A stretch of 39,886 nt of DNA from an uncultured Pseudomonadota bacterium (GTDB taxonomy: Bacteria; Pseudomonadota; Gammaproteobacteria; Methylococcales; Methylomonadaceae), in the NCBI GenBank assembly GCA_903876445.1, contig CAIQZX010000138.1:1-39886 (forward strand). Direction: 5' to 3'. Position 1 is the first letter of the stretch; every line of letters begins with the position of its first letter. Both the position numbers and the translations under genes were made by a program. Below the pieces are notes generated by a model. That model was not told the origin of the DNA, made no database searches, and worked only from the letters and a program-made list of their open reading frames with translations. This document shows, one piece after another, positions 25,852 to 38,200 of this stretch.

Positions 25852-27507
25852 ATGAAACAGTCAACAACGCTTGCTTTTGCAATTTCACTTTTATTGGGTT
25901 CACAAGTTTCTTACGCATTAACGCCGTGGCAAGATGGTGCGCCCGAAATCATCATTTACACTTCAGGTGGAGCAGCGCAAGACAAAGCCTATGGCGAGGT
26001 GGTAAAAAAAACACTCTCGTCTTCGGGAACACTAGACATTTTTGATGATGTAAATCCGAAGAATAGTAACGTAGGCTCACGTTGGACTAGTTACTACTTT
26101 ATTGGTAGTGACAAATTGGGGGCTGGACTAGCTGGTAAAAAAATTATATTAGAAAAACGCATTGCTGGTGCAGCAGGTTATGGTGTGCTTCCTGTCGTCA
26201 CACAAGTTGCTATTGAACATTTAAACATTGCTAGTTCAAAAGCATCGGATTGGACAGCAAATGGAACTAATCAATGGAAAGCAGAAATTTCTAGCACCAA
26301 CGGTAGCAAATACTTAACTAAAAAAGTGTCAGATGCAGGGTTTTTAGGGATTGATCCAAACGCATTATTAAAACCAGGTACTGAAAACTATCCCGTACCC
26401 GTGAACGAAGTGATCACAGGAAAACCCGAATCAAAATGGATGACAAATATCAAATCGGTTCCAAGTCAATTCAATGTTATTCCAACTGGCGGACTGGTTT
26501 ATGGTGTGGGTGTAACGCAAGATTTATATCAAGTGTTACAAGTTGCACAAAAAAGGGCGGGGATTTTACCAAGCACTGTAAAAGTTGGAGGTTATAGTGA
26601 ATCTGATTTACCAACATTGAATCGTAATGTTTTAGGTTCTTTTTTTGCTGGAAAAATTGGAAACTGGGAACAATTCACTTTTGTTGACCAAGCAACAGGT
26701 AAAACTAAATCATTGCTTGATGAAGATGTTTTAACTGAAGCAGGTGTTGCTAAACCTTCAAAAAATGCGGATAAATTAACACCAGTTGGTGTTGGTCGTC
26801 GTAACAATGGAGCTGCAATTGGTGGTGTTGCGTATGCAAAATTATTAAATTATCCAGGTTCAGCAAATTCAATTCCCCCCGCACAACCAACAGCTAACAA
26901 AGCGACTGATGAATCTGTTGCTTTGCCAATTGTAAAATCACCAACAGGCACGTCAGATACAGGAAATTTACTTAAAGATTGGCAAGCAGGCACTAACGTT
27001 TCAGGTTACAACAACGTGGTTGACGGGGCTGGAAATGCGCGTATTTGGGGACTTGCATTTAACAGCGCAGATCGTAATAACTCCGTGAAAGCAGATGGAA
27101 CAGGTGGCGATGCGTGGCGTTATATTAAAGTAGATGGTTATGCTCCAACGTTAACAAATGTCGCAGCAGGAAATTACCCACTTTGGGCTGAAGGTACGTT
27201 TATTTATCTTAAAAAGAATGCGAAAGATGGATTATGGGAATCTAAAACTAAATTACTCAAAACATTAGCAGATGATTTAGGCAGTCCAACTGTTGCAAAT
27301 TCAGTAAACACAACTCAGCCTTGGGGAAAAACAGGAATTTTTGCGACAACCGCTGACCCACGCGGTTTTGTAAATGATGTTCCCTTCCAAGATGCAAACC
27401 CAGTTGTTCCCTTCTCACACATCGGCTCTGATGGCATTGTGCATTTAGAAGTCGCCCCTGTTGCAGATTCAAATGCAAAAGGCGGTTTAGCACTTCAATT
27501 GAAGTAA
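25852..27507 (+). CDS. Secreted protein with a periplasmic-binding (PstS-like) character, function unknown
   Basis: A 551-residue exported protein. A Sec signal peptide (MKQSTTLAFAISLLLGSQVSYA) is followed by a predicted cleavage before LTPW. The mature start, PEIIIYTSGGAAQDKAYGEVVKK, resembles the first strand and ligand loop of phosphate-binding-like proteins, and LNRNVLGSFFAGKIGNWEQF resembles the PstS segment where the ligand-binding fold continues. A family-level match is inference; no ligand can be named. There is no lipobox and no membrane helix beyond the signal. A GAAGG ribosome site (25842-25846) and an upstream sigma-54 promoter match support the start. A strong hairpin follows the gene. 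Its position directly before the two-partner secretion genes suggests a related surface or envelope role. Confidence 0.7.
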   Translation: MKQSTTLAFAISLLLGSQVSYALTPWQDGAPEIIIYTSGGAAQDKAYGEVVKKTLSSSGTLDIFDDVNPKNSNVGSRWTSYYFIGSDKLGAGLAGKKIILEKRIAGAAGYGVLPVVTQVAIEHLNIASSKASDWTANGTNQWKAEISSTNGSKYLTKKVSDAGFLGIDPNALLKPGTENYPVPVNEVITGKPESKWMTNIKSVPSQFNVIPTGGLVYGVGVTQDLYQVLQVAQKRAGILPSTVKVGGYSESDLPTLNRNVLGSFFAGKIGNWEQFTFVDQATGKTKSLLDEDVLTEAGVAKPSKNADKLTPVGVGRRNNGAAIGGVAYAKLLNYPGSANSIPPAQPTANKATDESVALPIVKSPTGTSDTGNLLKDWQAGTNVSGYNNVVDGAGNARIWGLAFNSADRNNSVKADGTGGDAWRYIKVDGYAPTLTNVAAGNYPLWAEGTFIYLKKNAKDGLWESKTKLLKTLADDLGSPTVANSVNTTQPWGKTGIFATTADPRGFVNDVPFQDANPVVPFSHIGSDGIVHLEVAPVADSNAKGGLALQLK

Positions 27508-27519
27508 TTCTACAAGTTT

Positions 27520-27555
27520 GAACAACGCAAAAACACTCTGCTTTTTGCGTTGTTC
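27520..27555. terminator. 14-bp perfect inverted repeat, probable bidirectional-type terminator
   Basis: GAACAACGCAAAAA (27520-27533) pairs perfectly with TTTTTGCGTTGTTC (27542-27555) around an 8-base loop. It lies 12 bases after the stop of the secreted-protein gene. The A and T tracts lie within the stem, and only a short T-rich stretch follows. It probably ends or limits transcription from the sigma-54 promoter before tpsB. A small TATCAATTGATA palindrome at 27604-27615 then directly precedes the tpsB start. Confidence 0.6.
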
Positions 27556-27615
27556 ATTTCCAAAAAACCGTTATATACTTAACTACATATAGAAATTACT
27601 TTTTATCAATTGATA

Positions 27616-29277
27616 ATGGACAATCAAAGAAATGCCACGCAAATGAACAGCCAAGAAATAAGAAAATCAAAGGTGAAATGTTTTTACAGCCTTTTACCTT
27701 GCGCCGTCTTAGTTTGTGCAACGCCTTTGTGGGCGCAGGAAGCAAATAATTCAGAAAATATCGCTGTAACAAATGAAGCTCAACCTGGTTTTGATTTGTT
27801 TGAATTGCAAGTCGATGGCAACACCGTTTTAGATAATGGTTTAATTGAAAAAACGCTTTATCCGTTTTTAGGAAAAAATAAATCGGTTGATGACGTTGAA
27901 AAAGCCCGTCAAACCTTAGAAGCTACTTATAAAGATAAAGGTTATCCGACTGTTTTAGTCGAAATTCCAGAGCAGGACGTTTTGGAAGGCTTAGTACGTT
28001 TAAACGTGGTTGAAGGTTCAGTTGAACGTTTAAAAGTCACAGGCTCACGTTATTTTTATTTAGGAAAAATTACCGAAAAAGTCCCCGCGCTTGCAGCAGG
28101 AAAAGTACCTTATATGCCTGCTGTTCAAGAACAAATCAGCGCACTTGGTAAAGAATCCCCAGACAGACAAGTTACTCCCGTATTTCGCGCTGGTTCAACA
28201 CCAGGCAAAACCGAAATCGAATTAAAAGTAAAAGATGAATTGCCCTTGCATGGCAGCGTTGAAATTAACGGACGCAATTCCGAATATACAAGTCGTTCGC
28301 GCGTCATCGGTTCAATTCGTTACGACAATTTGTGGCAAAGTTTTCACAGCGCATCGTTGCAATATCAAGTTTCGCCCGAAAATCCCAACGAAGTTGATGT
28401 TTGGTCAGGAACGTATGTGTTGCCAACAGGTTGGCGTGATTCACTTCTTGCACTTTATGGCATTGGCATCAGTTCGAACACCGAACTCGGCACAACTGTT
28501 GGCGGATTATCGGTTGTTGGTGCGGGTTCAATTTATGGTGCGCGTTTAATGTTGCCGCTTTCAACGTATGAAAACTATTCGCACAGCGTCAGTTTAGGTT
28601 TTGATTACAAAGATTTTTCGCAAGGCGTAAAAACCAAAGGGCAAGATTCGCAAAATACGCCGATTGCTTACGCAGGTTTTCAAGCGGGTTACGACGGAAA
28701 CTGGCGTTACGATGAATCCGTCACGTCATTAAGTTCTGCGTTGCATTTTTCAGTGCGCGGTTTAGGTAATGATGCTCAAGAATTTGCAAACAAACGGGTT
28801 GGCGCAAAAGCGGATTATTTATTTTTAACCAGCGAATTAAAACGCCTTCAACAACTTCCCTATGATTTACGTTTAGTCGCGCGTTTGGGCGGACAAATTT
28901 CCAGCTCGCCGTTAATCAGTAACGAACAATTTTCAGCGGGTGGCGCACAAAGCGTGCGTGGTTACAACCAAACGCAACAGTTGGGCGACGACGGCGTGAA
29001 TGTGTCTTTTGAATTACAAAGCCCCGTGATTCCAACGTGGGATTTCGCACAAAATTTCCGTTTTCACACATTTATTGATTACGCCTATTTACACATTCAA
29101 AAACCGCTTGCGCCAAATCCAGCCTCTTATGAGTTAGCAGGTGCGGGCGTGGGTTTGCGTTTTGATTTATTTAAACATTTTGTGACTGATTTAGATTGGG
29201 CGTTGCCGCTTTATAAACAAAATACCGTTGATGCTTACGATCAACGCATTGATTTCCGTTTTGCTTACGAGTTTTAA
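27616..29277 (+). CDS. Two-partner secretion outer-membrane transporter TpsB (FhaC/ShlB family)
   Basis: Outer-membrane beta-barrel that translocates the downstream TpsA protein. A signal peptide ends at ATPLWA before QEANN. POTRA domains follow: FELQVDGNTVLDNGLIEKTL and LEATYKDKGYPTVLVEIPEQDV form POTRA 1, and LRLNVVEGSVERLKVTGSRYF leads to POTRA 2. The barrel carries the conserved L6 motif VRGYNQ (about residue 447) and ends in phenylalanine (AYEF), as barrel proteins usually do. Possible starts are TTG 27610, ATG 27616 and ATG 27643; none has a clear ribosome site. I list 27616 (553 residues); 27643 would give a tidier signal peptide. Three bases separate its stop from tpsA. Confidence 0.93.
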   Translation: MDNQRNATQMNSQEIRKSKVKCFYSLLPCAVLVCATPLWAQEANNSENIAVTNEAQPGFDLFELQVDGNTVLDNGLIEKTLYPFLGKNKSVDDVEKARQTLEATYKDKGYPTVLVEIPEQDVLEGLVRLNVVEGSVERLKVTGSRYFYLGKITEKVPALAAGKVPYMPAVQEQISALGKESPDRQVTPVFRAGSTPGKTEIELKVKDELPLHGSVEINGRNSEYTSRSRVIGSIRYDNLWQSFHSASLQYQVSPENPNEVDVWSGTYVLPTGWRDSLLALYGIGISSNTELGTTVGGLSVVGAGSIYGARLMLPLSTYENYSHSVSLGFDYKDFSQGVKTKGQDSQNTPIAYAGFQAGYDGNWRYDESVTSLSSALHFSVRGLGNDAQEFANKRVGAKADYLFLTSELKRLQQLPYDLRLVARLGGQISSSPLISNEQFSAGGAQSVRGYNQTQQLGDDGVNVSFELQSPVIPTWDFAQNFRFHTFIDYAYLHIQKPLAPNPASYELAGAGVGLRFDLFKHFVTDLDWALPLYKQNTVDAYDQRIDFRFAYEF

Positions 29278-29280
29278 GCC

Positions 29281-32200
29281 ATGACAAAAATTAAATCTCT
29301 CACTTTAGCAATTCGTACTTTAATTGGTTTGTCGATTGTATCATCGCACGTTCGCGCAGAATTACCTGTACCGAGCGCAAACGTAAATCTTTCGACAACG
29401 CCTGTTGAAATTGCTACGCAAGGACAAGCGACCGCGACCATTTCAGGGCAAAATTTAACGATTCAACAAGGCAGCGAAAAAGCCGTTTTGAATTGGCAAA
29501 AATTCAACATCGGCGCAGAAAACGCGGTGAATTTTCAGCAACCATCCGCGAATTCGGTTGCACTCAATAACATTCATCAAGCCGATGCCAGCAAAATCAT
29601 GGGTAAACTCACGGCGAATGGACAGGTTTATTTGGTTAATCAAAATGGTTTTGTGTTTGGCAAAGATTCGCAAGTCAATGTGAATTCGTTAATCGCCTCA
29701 ACGCTTGGAATTTCAGATGCAGTATTTCAAAAAGGCATTGCCAATGCGTTTAATATCGATGGTTCTGCGGCGTTAGAAGGTGGAAATGTTGTTTTAAAAG
29801 ATGCGGCGGGAAACACGCTCAAAGATGTAAACGGCAATCCGATTAAAGTTGAAATTTTGATTTCCAAAGGCGCAAGCATCAAAACGAATGCTAACGGCGG
29901 ACGAGTAATTATTGCTGCGCCAGTGATTACCAACGAAGGTGATATTGAAACGCCAGATGGTCAAGCAATTCTCGCGGCATCAAAAGATAAAGTGTATTTG
30001 CAAGAAGCAAGCGCAGATTCAAATACACGCGGTTTAGTGGTTGAAGTTGGCAAAGGCGGCGAAGTCAATAACGTCGGCAAAGTGTTGGCAGAACGTGGTA
30101 ACGCAAGTTTGCTCGGTTTTGCGGTCAATCAAAAAGGCATCGTGTCTGCTACAACGTCTGTGAAATTAAACGGCAGCGTTCGATTACTTGCGCGTGAAGG
30201 CGTTCAAAACAAATCCGCAACAGGCGGGAAATTATTACCCGCAACGACAACACGCATCGAAGATGAAGGCGATGGTTTAGGCACAACAGCCAAAGTCACG
30301 TTAAGCGGAAATAGTAAAACCAGCGTAGATTTATCAACCGATAAAACCGAAACCGCTATCGATGCACAAACTCAAACGCCGTCGAATATCGAAATCAGCG
30401 CACACGATGTCGATGTACAAAAAAACGCATTGATTCAAGCCAAATCAGGTAACGTTAAAATTGAAGCCATTGACAACATCAACGACCAGCTCGAAAAAGG
30501 CACGGCGCGAATTTCATTAGACGAAAACAGCAACATCGATGTTTCAGGTGTAAAAGATGTGGTGTTACCTGTTGAAAAAAATATCGTCACTGTCGAAACG
30601 CGCAAAAACGAATTACGCGACGCTCCATTGCAACGGGACGGTATTTTATACGGTAAAAAAGTTGCGGTTGATTTGCGCCAAGCCACCGTAAAACATGACA
30701 CTGACGGCAATGTAACCAGCGCGACGATTCCAGTTGCCGACATCAAAGGAGCAGTCGATAGAATTGAACGTAACATTGATGAACGCTCAACTTCTGGTGG
30801 AAAAATCGACCTCAAATCGAGTGGTGATGTGATTGCAAAATCAGGCAGCAATGTTGATTTCTCAGGCGGTTCAATCAAATATCAAGACGGCACAATCGAA
30901 ACCACTCAACTCACGTCGAATGGTCAAGCATTTGCGATTGAAAAAGCTGACCCAAATCTAAAATACGATGGCATTTTGACTGAAAAATATGCCGCAAAAG
31001 GTTACGTCGAAGGTAAAGCAGGCGGCAGTTTAAACATTGAAACCTATGAAACAAAACTTGATGGCACGTTAAAAGGCGAAACCGTCGCAGGCATTTATCA
31101 ACGCGAAGAAAATTCCGTGAAAGGTAGTTCGCTTGCCATTGATTTAAGTCGTAATAATTTACTCAGCAAACAAGGCGTTGATTTTGCGGAAAATTCAACG
31201 GCTTCATCGAATGAAAAACTAGCTTTATCAACGCAAAATCTAAAAAATTCAGGCATTAGCAACGTTAAAATCAAAGCTAATGGTGCAGTTTCACTCGCCA
31301 AAGATACGAAACTTAATTTGCCAAATTTTGGCTCTTTGACAATCGCCGCAAAAGATTTTGATATTCAAGGACAAATTACCGCGCCTTCTGGTCGTGTCGA
31401 TTTGCATCCTGTAAAAGTCGATGGAATCTTTTTGCCCAGCGCGTTGACGTTAGGCGAATCGGCGGCAATTGATGTAGCGGGATTTTGGGTGAATGATTTA
31501 GCCGATTTTGAAAGCGGCAAAACACTCAGTCAAACGCCGTTAAATGGCGGCGCGGTTTTATTACAAACAGAACAAGGAAATTTGAATCTGGCGAAAAATA
31601 GCCGCATCGATGTAAGCGGCGGCGCGTGGCTAAATGATAAAAATCAAATGGTTTCAGGTCACGGCGGCGCAATTTCGTTGACGGCAAAAAGTCACGATGC
31701 CAGCGGCAATGTTTCAAACTTGTTGTTGAATGGAACATTGCAAGGCTACGGCGCAACGCAAGGCGGCACATTAAATTTAACCAGCAATGAAGTTGTCATT
31801 GGTTCAAAATCTGAAAATAAAACCACCACACCGCTGCTTTTAAATCCCGAATTTTTCAATCAAAATGGTTTTGCTAATTATAGTGCAAGCAGTTATTTGA
31901 ATGACGTAACGATTGCCGATAACGCGCAAATCAAACTGCAACAACAAAATATCCAATTCAAAAGTAACGCCAGTTCGCAACCAACAGGCGCACGTTTACA
32001 AGATGTTGGTGACATTGTGATGTTACCTGATGAAGTGCGAAAACCGACCAATTTAACGCTTTCAGTTTCTCAAACGCTTTCGCAAAATCGAGATAGCGTT
32101 TTAACGGTTGGCAAAAACTCGCAAATTCAAGGTGAAACACAAGCAACAATTAACTTAAATTCGGACACCTCGATTTTGGTAAATGGCAAAATCGACGCGC

Positions 32201-35200
32201 CTGCGGGAAATATCAATTTAACCATCGAGCCACCGAGTACGGGCGATAGGGGCTATTTTTCAACGCAAGGCATTTGGTTAAATGAAGGCGCAGAACTTAG
32301 CGCGAAAGGCGTTTTTAAACCTGAATTTAACCCGTTTAATTTAACGCAGGGCGACGTGTTAAAAGGTGGCAACGTTAATTTAACCGCTAGACGCGGCTAC
32401 GTTGTCACGAATCCAAAATCGACAATCGACGTTTCTGGTACACAAAAAGAACTCGATTTTGTTCAAATCGAAAACGGACAGCAGCAATTTAGCAAACGCA
32501 ACGTTCCCGCACGCGGTGGCGCAATTTCACTAACAGCAGGCGAAGGCATTGTTGCTGACGGGAAATTACTCGCAAACGGTGTCGTCGGCGGTACGTTTAA
32601 CGTTGAATTAAATAGCGGCTTGCGAAGCAAACCCGATATTGCCATCGACAGCGGTTTATTTCCCGACGATGAAAACAGCGCGTTAGAGCGCGTGATTGAA
32701 ATTCGCACCAACGCAGTGCCTGTTTTAACAGCGCAAAGTGGACGCGCATTTTTTAACAATTCACAATTAAACGATGCGGGATTTTGGGCATTAAATTTTA
32801 AAACCGATGTGATTAACGCAAACGGTGATTATGCTGGCGGTGTTTTATTTAACGGCGATGTAGTTTTAAACGCGCAAGAAAAAATCACCCTCGATACACC
32901 ACAAATTCAAACTGTAAATGGCAAAGTCGTTTTAAACACGTCTTACGCCGCGCTCGGTTCAACACAAAGCCGCCACGATGAAGATTTAGGAGATGGTGTT
33001 TTTAAAACCAGCCTCGCGCCTGATTCAATTCGGGGCGATGGACAATTAACCGTTTCAGCGAAAAATATCGATTTAATCGGCGGCTTGAGTTTTAAAAATT
33101 TCAATAACGTAAATCTGAACAGCGAAAACGATTTGCGCGTGACAGGCATTCGCGTTCGATCTGACAGTAAAAATTATTTAGGTGAATTCAAATTAGACGG
33201 TGATTTAACGCTTTCAGCAGCACAAATTTATCCAGCTACGTTAAGCGATTATAAATTTTCCATCGCTGGCGAAAATAGCACCGTTCAAATTCAAAACAGC
33301 GGCGCGAAAACCACCCCTGTTTATTCAGCGGCAGGGAATTTGACAATTAACGCGGCAAATATCATTCAAAGCGGCACGTTAAAAGCCCCTTTTGGCACGT
33401 TAAATTTAAACGCGGCAAATAAATTACAACTCGCCGACGGCAGCGTGACTTCAGTTTCAGGCGATGGCGCAACCGTTTTATTTGGTAAAGGTTCAGGTGG
33501 TTTGAATTGGCTTTATCCGTTTGATGATGCGGGAAGTGTCGCGCTGGTTATCGATAAGCCATCTGAAAAACGTTTAGCGTTATCGGGCAAAGAAGTGTTA
33601 CTCGACAAAGGCGCGAAAGTGAATTTAAACGGCGGCGGTGATTTATACGCTTATGAATTTGTTGCAGGAATTGGTGGCAGTAAAGATGTTTTGAAAACAA
33701 ACTCATCTGAAAAATTTGCTGTCATACCTGATTTAGGTCACGCGCTAACGCCTTATGACCCGCTCGAATCTACGAATGTAAACATCAAAGTTGGTGATAG
33801 CGTTTATTTGAATGCAACATCAGATTTAAAAGCAGGTTGGTACACGATTTTACCCGCGCATTATGCGTTGTTGCCAAATGCTTATTTAGTTACCCCAGTC
33901 GCTCACACAAAAGATTGGTCTCCAACGCAAACGGCGAAAAATATCGCAGGTACAACGATTGTTGCAGGACGTTATGGCAACGCGAATGCCGATATTAAAA
34001 ATCCACGTTGGCAAGGTTTCGCGGTCGAATCTGGCAAAGTTGCTCGCACTTATTCGGAATATACCGATTATTTTGCGAATGATTTTTTTGCTGAAAAAGC
34101 CACAAAAGCTATTGAAAGCGTGTCACAACAATTACCCAAAGATGCAGGAAATTTTGCACTCAACGCGCAAACTCGTTTGACGCTGAACGCGAATTTATTT
34201 GCAACGCCTGAAAACAAAGGCAAAGGCAGTTTTGTTGATATTAGCGCGAATAATTTAGCGATTGTGTCGCGCCGCGAAGACGTTGCCAGCAGCAAATCTG
34301 ATGTGGTGAGTTTATTTGTTGAGGATTTAAATAATCTAAATGCGCCAAGTTTGTTGCTGGGTGGCACGCGCAGCAAAAATAAAAATGGGCAAGTAGTCAC
34401 CGTCAGTACGCAAAATTTAACGATTGCAAAAGAGGCGAAATTAAAAGGCGAGGACTTACTTTTAGCTGCGACCGATTCATTGAAAATTTCAGCAAACGCA
34501 GAAATTCAAAGCACAGGCAAAAACGATTCTGTGCCGCAAAAATTGGAATTAACCACTAATAAACAAATCACCGAAATCGTCACAGATGAATTTGGTAACG
34601 AAACTGAAAACGTTGTGAATTCAAGCGATAGTGCATTTTTGCGCGTGTCGTCACAAGGTCAAACAGAGCTTGTTCGTACAGGCAAAAACACGGGTGAAAC
34701 AGGCGTTTTAACCGTTGAAAAAGACGCGATTTTACAGGCTAGAAATTCGATGTTACTCGATGCAAGCAAAGATACGATTTTCGCAGGCGAAATCAAAATG
34801 GATGGCGGTTCACTGGCATTAAATGCTAGCAAAATCAGTTTAGGCAACGCACCTACAAAAACTGAAGGTTTAGTTTTAACCTCGCCCAAATTCACGCTCG
34901 ACGAATTGAAATTAAGCAGCCGCACCAGCCTTGATATTTACGGAGCGGTGGATTTGAAAACCAAAGAATTATTACTAGACAGTGTGGCAATTCGCGGTTT
35001 TGACAATTTGGGTAAAACGGCAACGGTGAGCGCGGATAATTTAACGTTATCCAATTCGCATAAAGCGTCAGATTTTAAAAACGCCGTGGGTTCAGGAACA
35101 CTCGCTTTCGACGCAAAAACTATTCAATTCGGTAACGGTGATTATGGAATTAGCGGATTTTCAACCGTGAATTTCAACGCAACTGAAAACATCAAAGGCA

Positions 35201-38200
35201 TTGGGCAAACTTTCGCACCTAAAACAGGAAATAGCATTTTAAGTGAAGCGGCAAATGTTCAAATTGCGGCAAATGTAAATGCTTTTGCGCCGCAATTTAT
35301 TAGCGGCAACGGTGCAACGACGAAAATTGATGCCTCAGGTTTTGCCGTTAAATTCAATTCTGCAACGGCAAAAAATGAAGCCGCGCAAGTCCCAGGTTTA
35401 GGCGGTTTGTGGGAAATTCAAGCCGATAAAATCGACAGCTTGGCAAACTTTGATTTGCCTTCGGGAATCGTCAAACTCAGCGCGAAAAAAGGTGATATTG
35501 CCTTAAATAGCGGCGTAATTGACGTGAGCGGACGTGAAATTGAATTTGGTTCATCAAAACAAAATTCACCTGCTGGAAAAATTGAATTAAATGCGGCAAA
35601 CAATGTCACGTTAGCAAATTCAGCAACGATGAACACAGGCGCGTTAAACGTTTCTGCACCACAAGGGCAATTTAACTGGAATGGAAACATCAAAAGTAAT
35701 CAAGGTTCGCTTGAATTAAATGCTAATAATTTAGGCGAATTTTCAGCGTTAAATACCAAACTCGCCTCTGCTGGCTTTTCTGACAAAGTGGATTTAACCC
35801 AAAACGTTGGAAATATCAGCATCTCGGCAACGGATAAAATCAAAGCAAACGAATTTAACCTTGCTGCAAATCAAGGCAGCGTTGTAATCAATGGCACGAT
35901 TGATTCAAAAGACGTTGCAATTCGCGGCAATGATGGAATTTCACTTGCGGGAAAAATCGCCGCAACCAATGTCACATTAGACACCGTGCATCAAAACGAT
36001 GCTGAAAGCGGCTTACTCGATTTATCTGCAAAAAGTGCAATCGATTCAAAAAATGTGCATTTACGCACAGGCAGAAATGACGACAAAAAAACTATCAACG
36101 TCAGCGTAATCAACACCAACATCAAAAGCGACGTAGTGTTAGAAGCCACTCGCGTTTATGAAAATCAAAGCGAGATTAACGGCGAAACAATTGCACAAAT
36201 TCAAGCTGAAACCGCCGATTTTATGAATGCTGCGCCGAAATTAAAAAATAATTCGGGCGCAAAAATATCCCTTTCACCAGGCGTTGAATTGCGTAGCGAT
36301 GGCGATTTAACGCTGTCTACAACGTGGGATTTTGCAAGCAAAACCATCAATGACGAAACAGGCGAAATAATGAGCTTGTGGCGTTTTAACGACGGTCAAG
36401 GAAATAAAAATGTTGCGGGATTTTTAACGCTTAACGCAAAAGGTGATGTGTTGATTAACGCTTCTTTAACGGACGCATTTGCAAATGGCGCGTTGCTTGG
36501 CACTGACCCAGAAAATATCTATCAAGACGTTTTACAGTCGGGGGCATCGTGGAATTACAAAATCGCAGCGGGTAAAAACGTGAAACTTGCGAGTGAGTAT
36601 TTTCCAGTTGATGAATATGGCGAACCCTCAACTGACGCTGTGCAAGTCGCTGTTAGAACGGGAACTGGCAAAATTGAGATTGCCGCAGGTGAAGATATTT
36701 TATTTGTCAAAGGCGCGGCAAAACTGCCTGTTGTGGTTGATGAAACCGATGCTGAATTTGTCGATGAGTTCACAGTTGAAGAAGAAATCACTGATTCAAA
36801 ATTTGCCGCCGCAATTTACACCGCAGGAAAACCCGCTGAATTTACCAAAACTCAACTTTTAAATGGTGAAATTGCAGGCGTACCCGCTAAAAAAGCGAAT
36901 GAAACAGAAGCTGCATATTTAAACCGTTTAGACGCACAACAAATAAACGCGCTACTTCGTTACGGCTACATTGATGAAAATTTAATCGGTTTGCAATTCC
37001 GTGTTGCCGAATATCCAACAGAAGGCGGTTCAGTTTCATTAAACGCTGGCAAAAACATTTCAGGCATCAACACGGGGCAAGAAATAAGTGATTGGCTCGT
37101 GCGTAGCGGTGTCATTTCTGAAAATAATCGTCCAACTTCTTGGGGAATCAATCTTAGTGGCGACAGCGCAAACGACGATAAAGGCGTTCACTTCTTCAAT
37201 CAAAACATCGGTGCATTAGGTGGTGGCAACGTCACGATTAACGCAGGCGGCGATATTTCAAATTTATCGGCAATGTTGCCAACAACAGGCAAACCGTTTG
37301 GCAAACTCAGCGACGAAGCAACAAATCAATGGACACAAACAGGTACGGTTATCAATGGCGGCGGAAATTTAACGATTAACGCAGGCAATAATTTAATCGG
37401 CGGTGAGTATTTTGTCGCAAAAGGCAGCGCGAATTTAAATGCAGACGGCAGCGTTTTAGGTTCAGGCGAATCGAATTTAGGCGCATTAGTTCAACTCGGC
37501 GATGCGAATTTCAACATTTCAGCACGACAAAATGTCGTAGTCGGTTCAGTTTTCAATCCAACAGTTTTAAAACAAACCGTGTTGCCAAATCGTAGCGGCG
37601 ATTCGCGCTTTTTCACTTACGGCGAAAATAGCGGCGTTTCACTTTCGGCAACGGCTGGAAATATCACGCTTCAAAACGATATTGCCGCGATTAAAACCGT
37701 AAAAGGTCGTGAAAGCGATTCTGAAACAGGTTTTGAATATGCAGTTTATCCTGCGTCATTAAAAGCGGCGGCGTTCTCAGGTGATTTGAATTTGAATCAT
37801 TCGATGACGATTTTCCCTGATGCCAAAGGAAAATTGGAATTACTTGCAGGTAACAATATCGGCGTAGACGAAACCGCAGGGCAAGTGATTTCAATCAATA
37901 TGTCTGATGCTGACGCGGCATTTTTACCGTCAATTCAAAATCCAACGCAACAAATGGAAGGCAGTTTAAGTGATGGGCTAATTCGCACACGCGAATATCT
38001 CGACGCTTCAACGCCAAATCCGCGACTTGTTCACGCTGAAAAATCGCTATTTTTAAACAACGAAAACACACCGAAAATTATCGCAAATTTAGGCAATATC
38101 GCGTTTTCATCAAATTCTGATGTGACGTTTTTCTTACCAAAAGCCGCGCAATTTAGCGCGGGACATGACATTCAAAATTTGAGTTTTTCAGGGCAAAATT

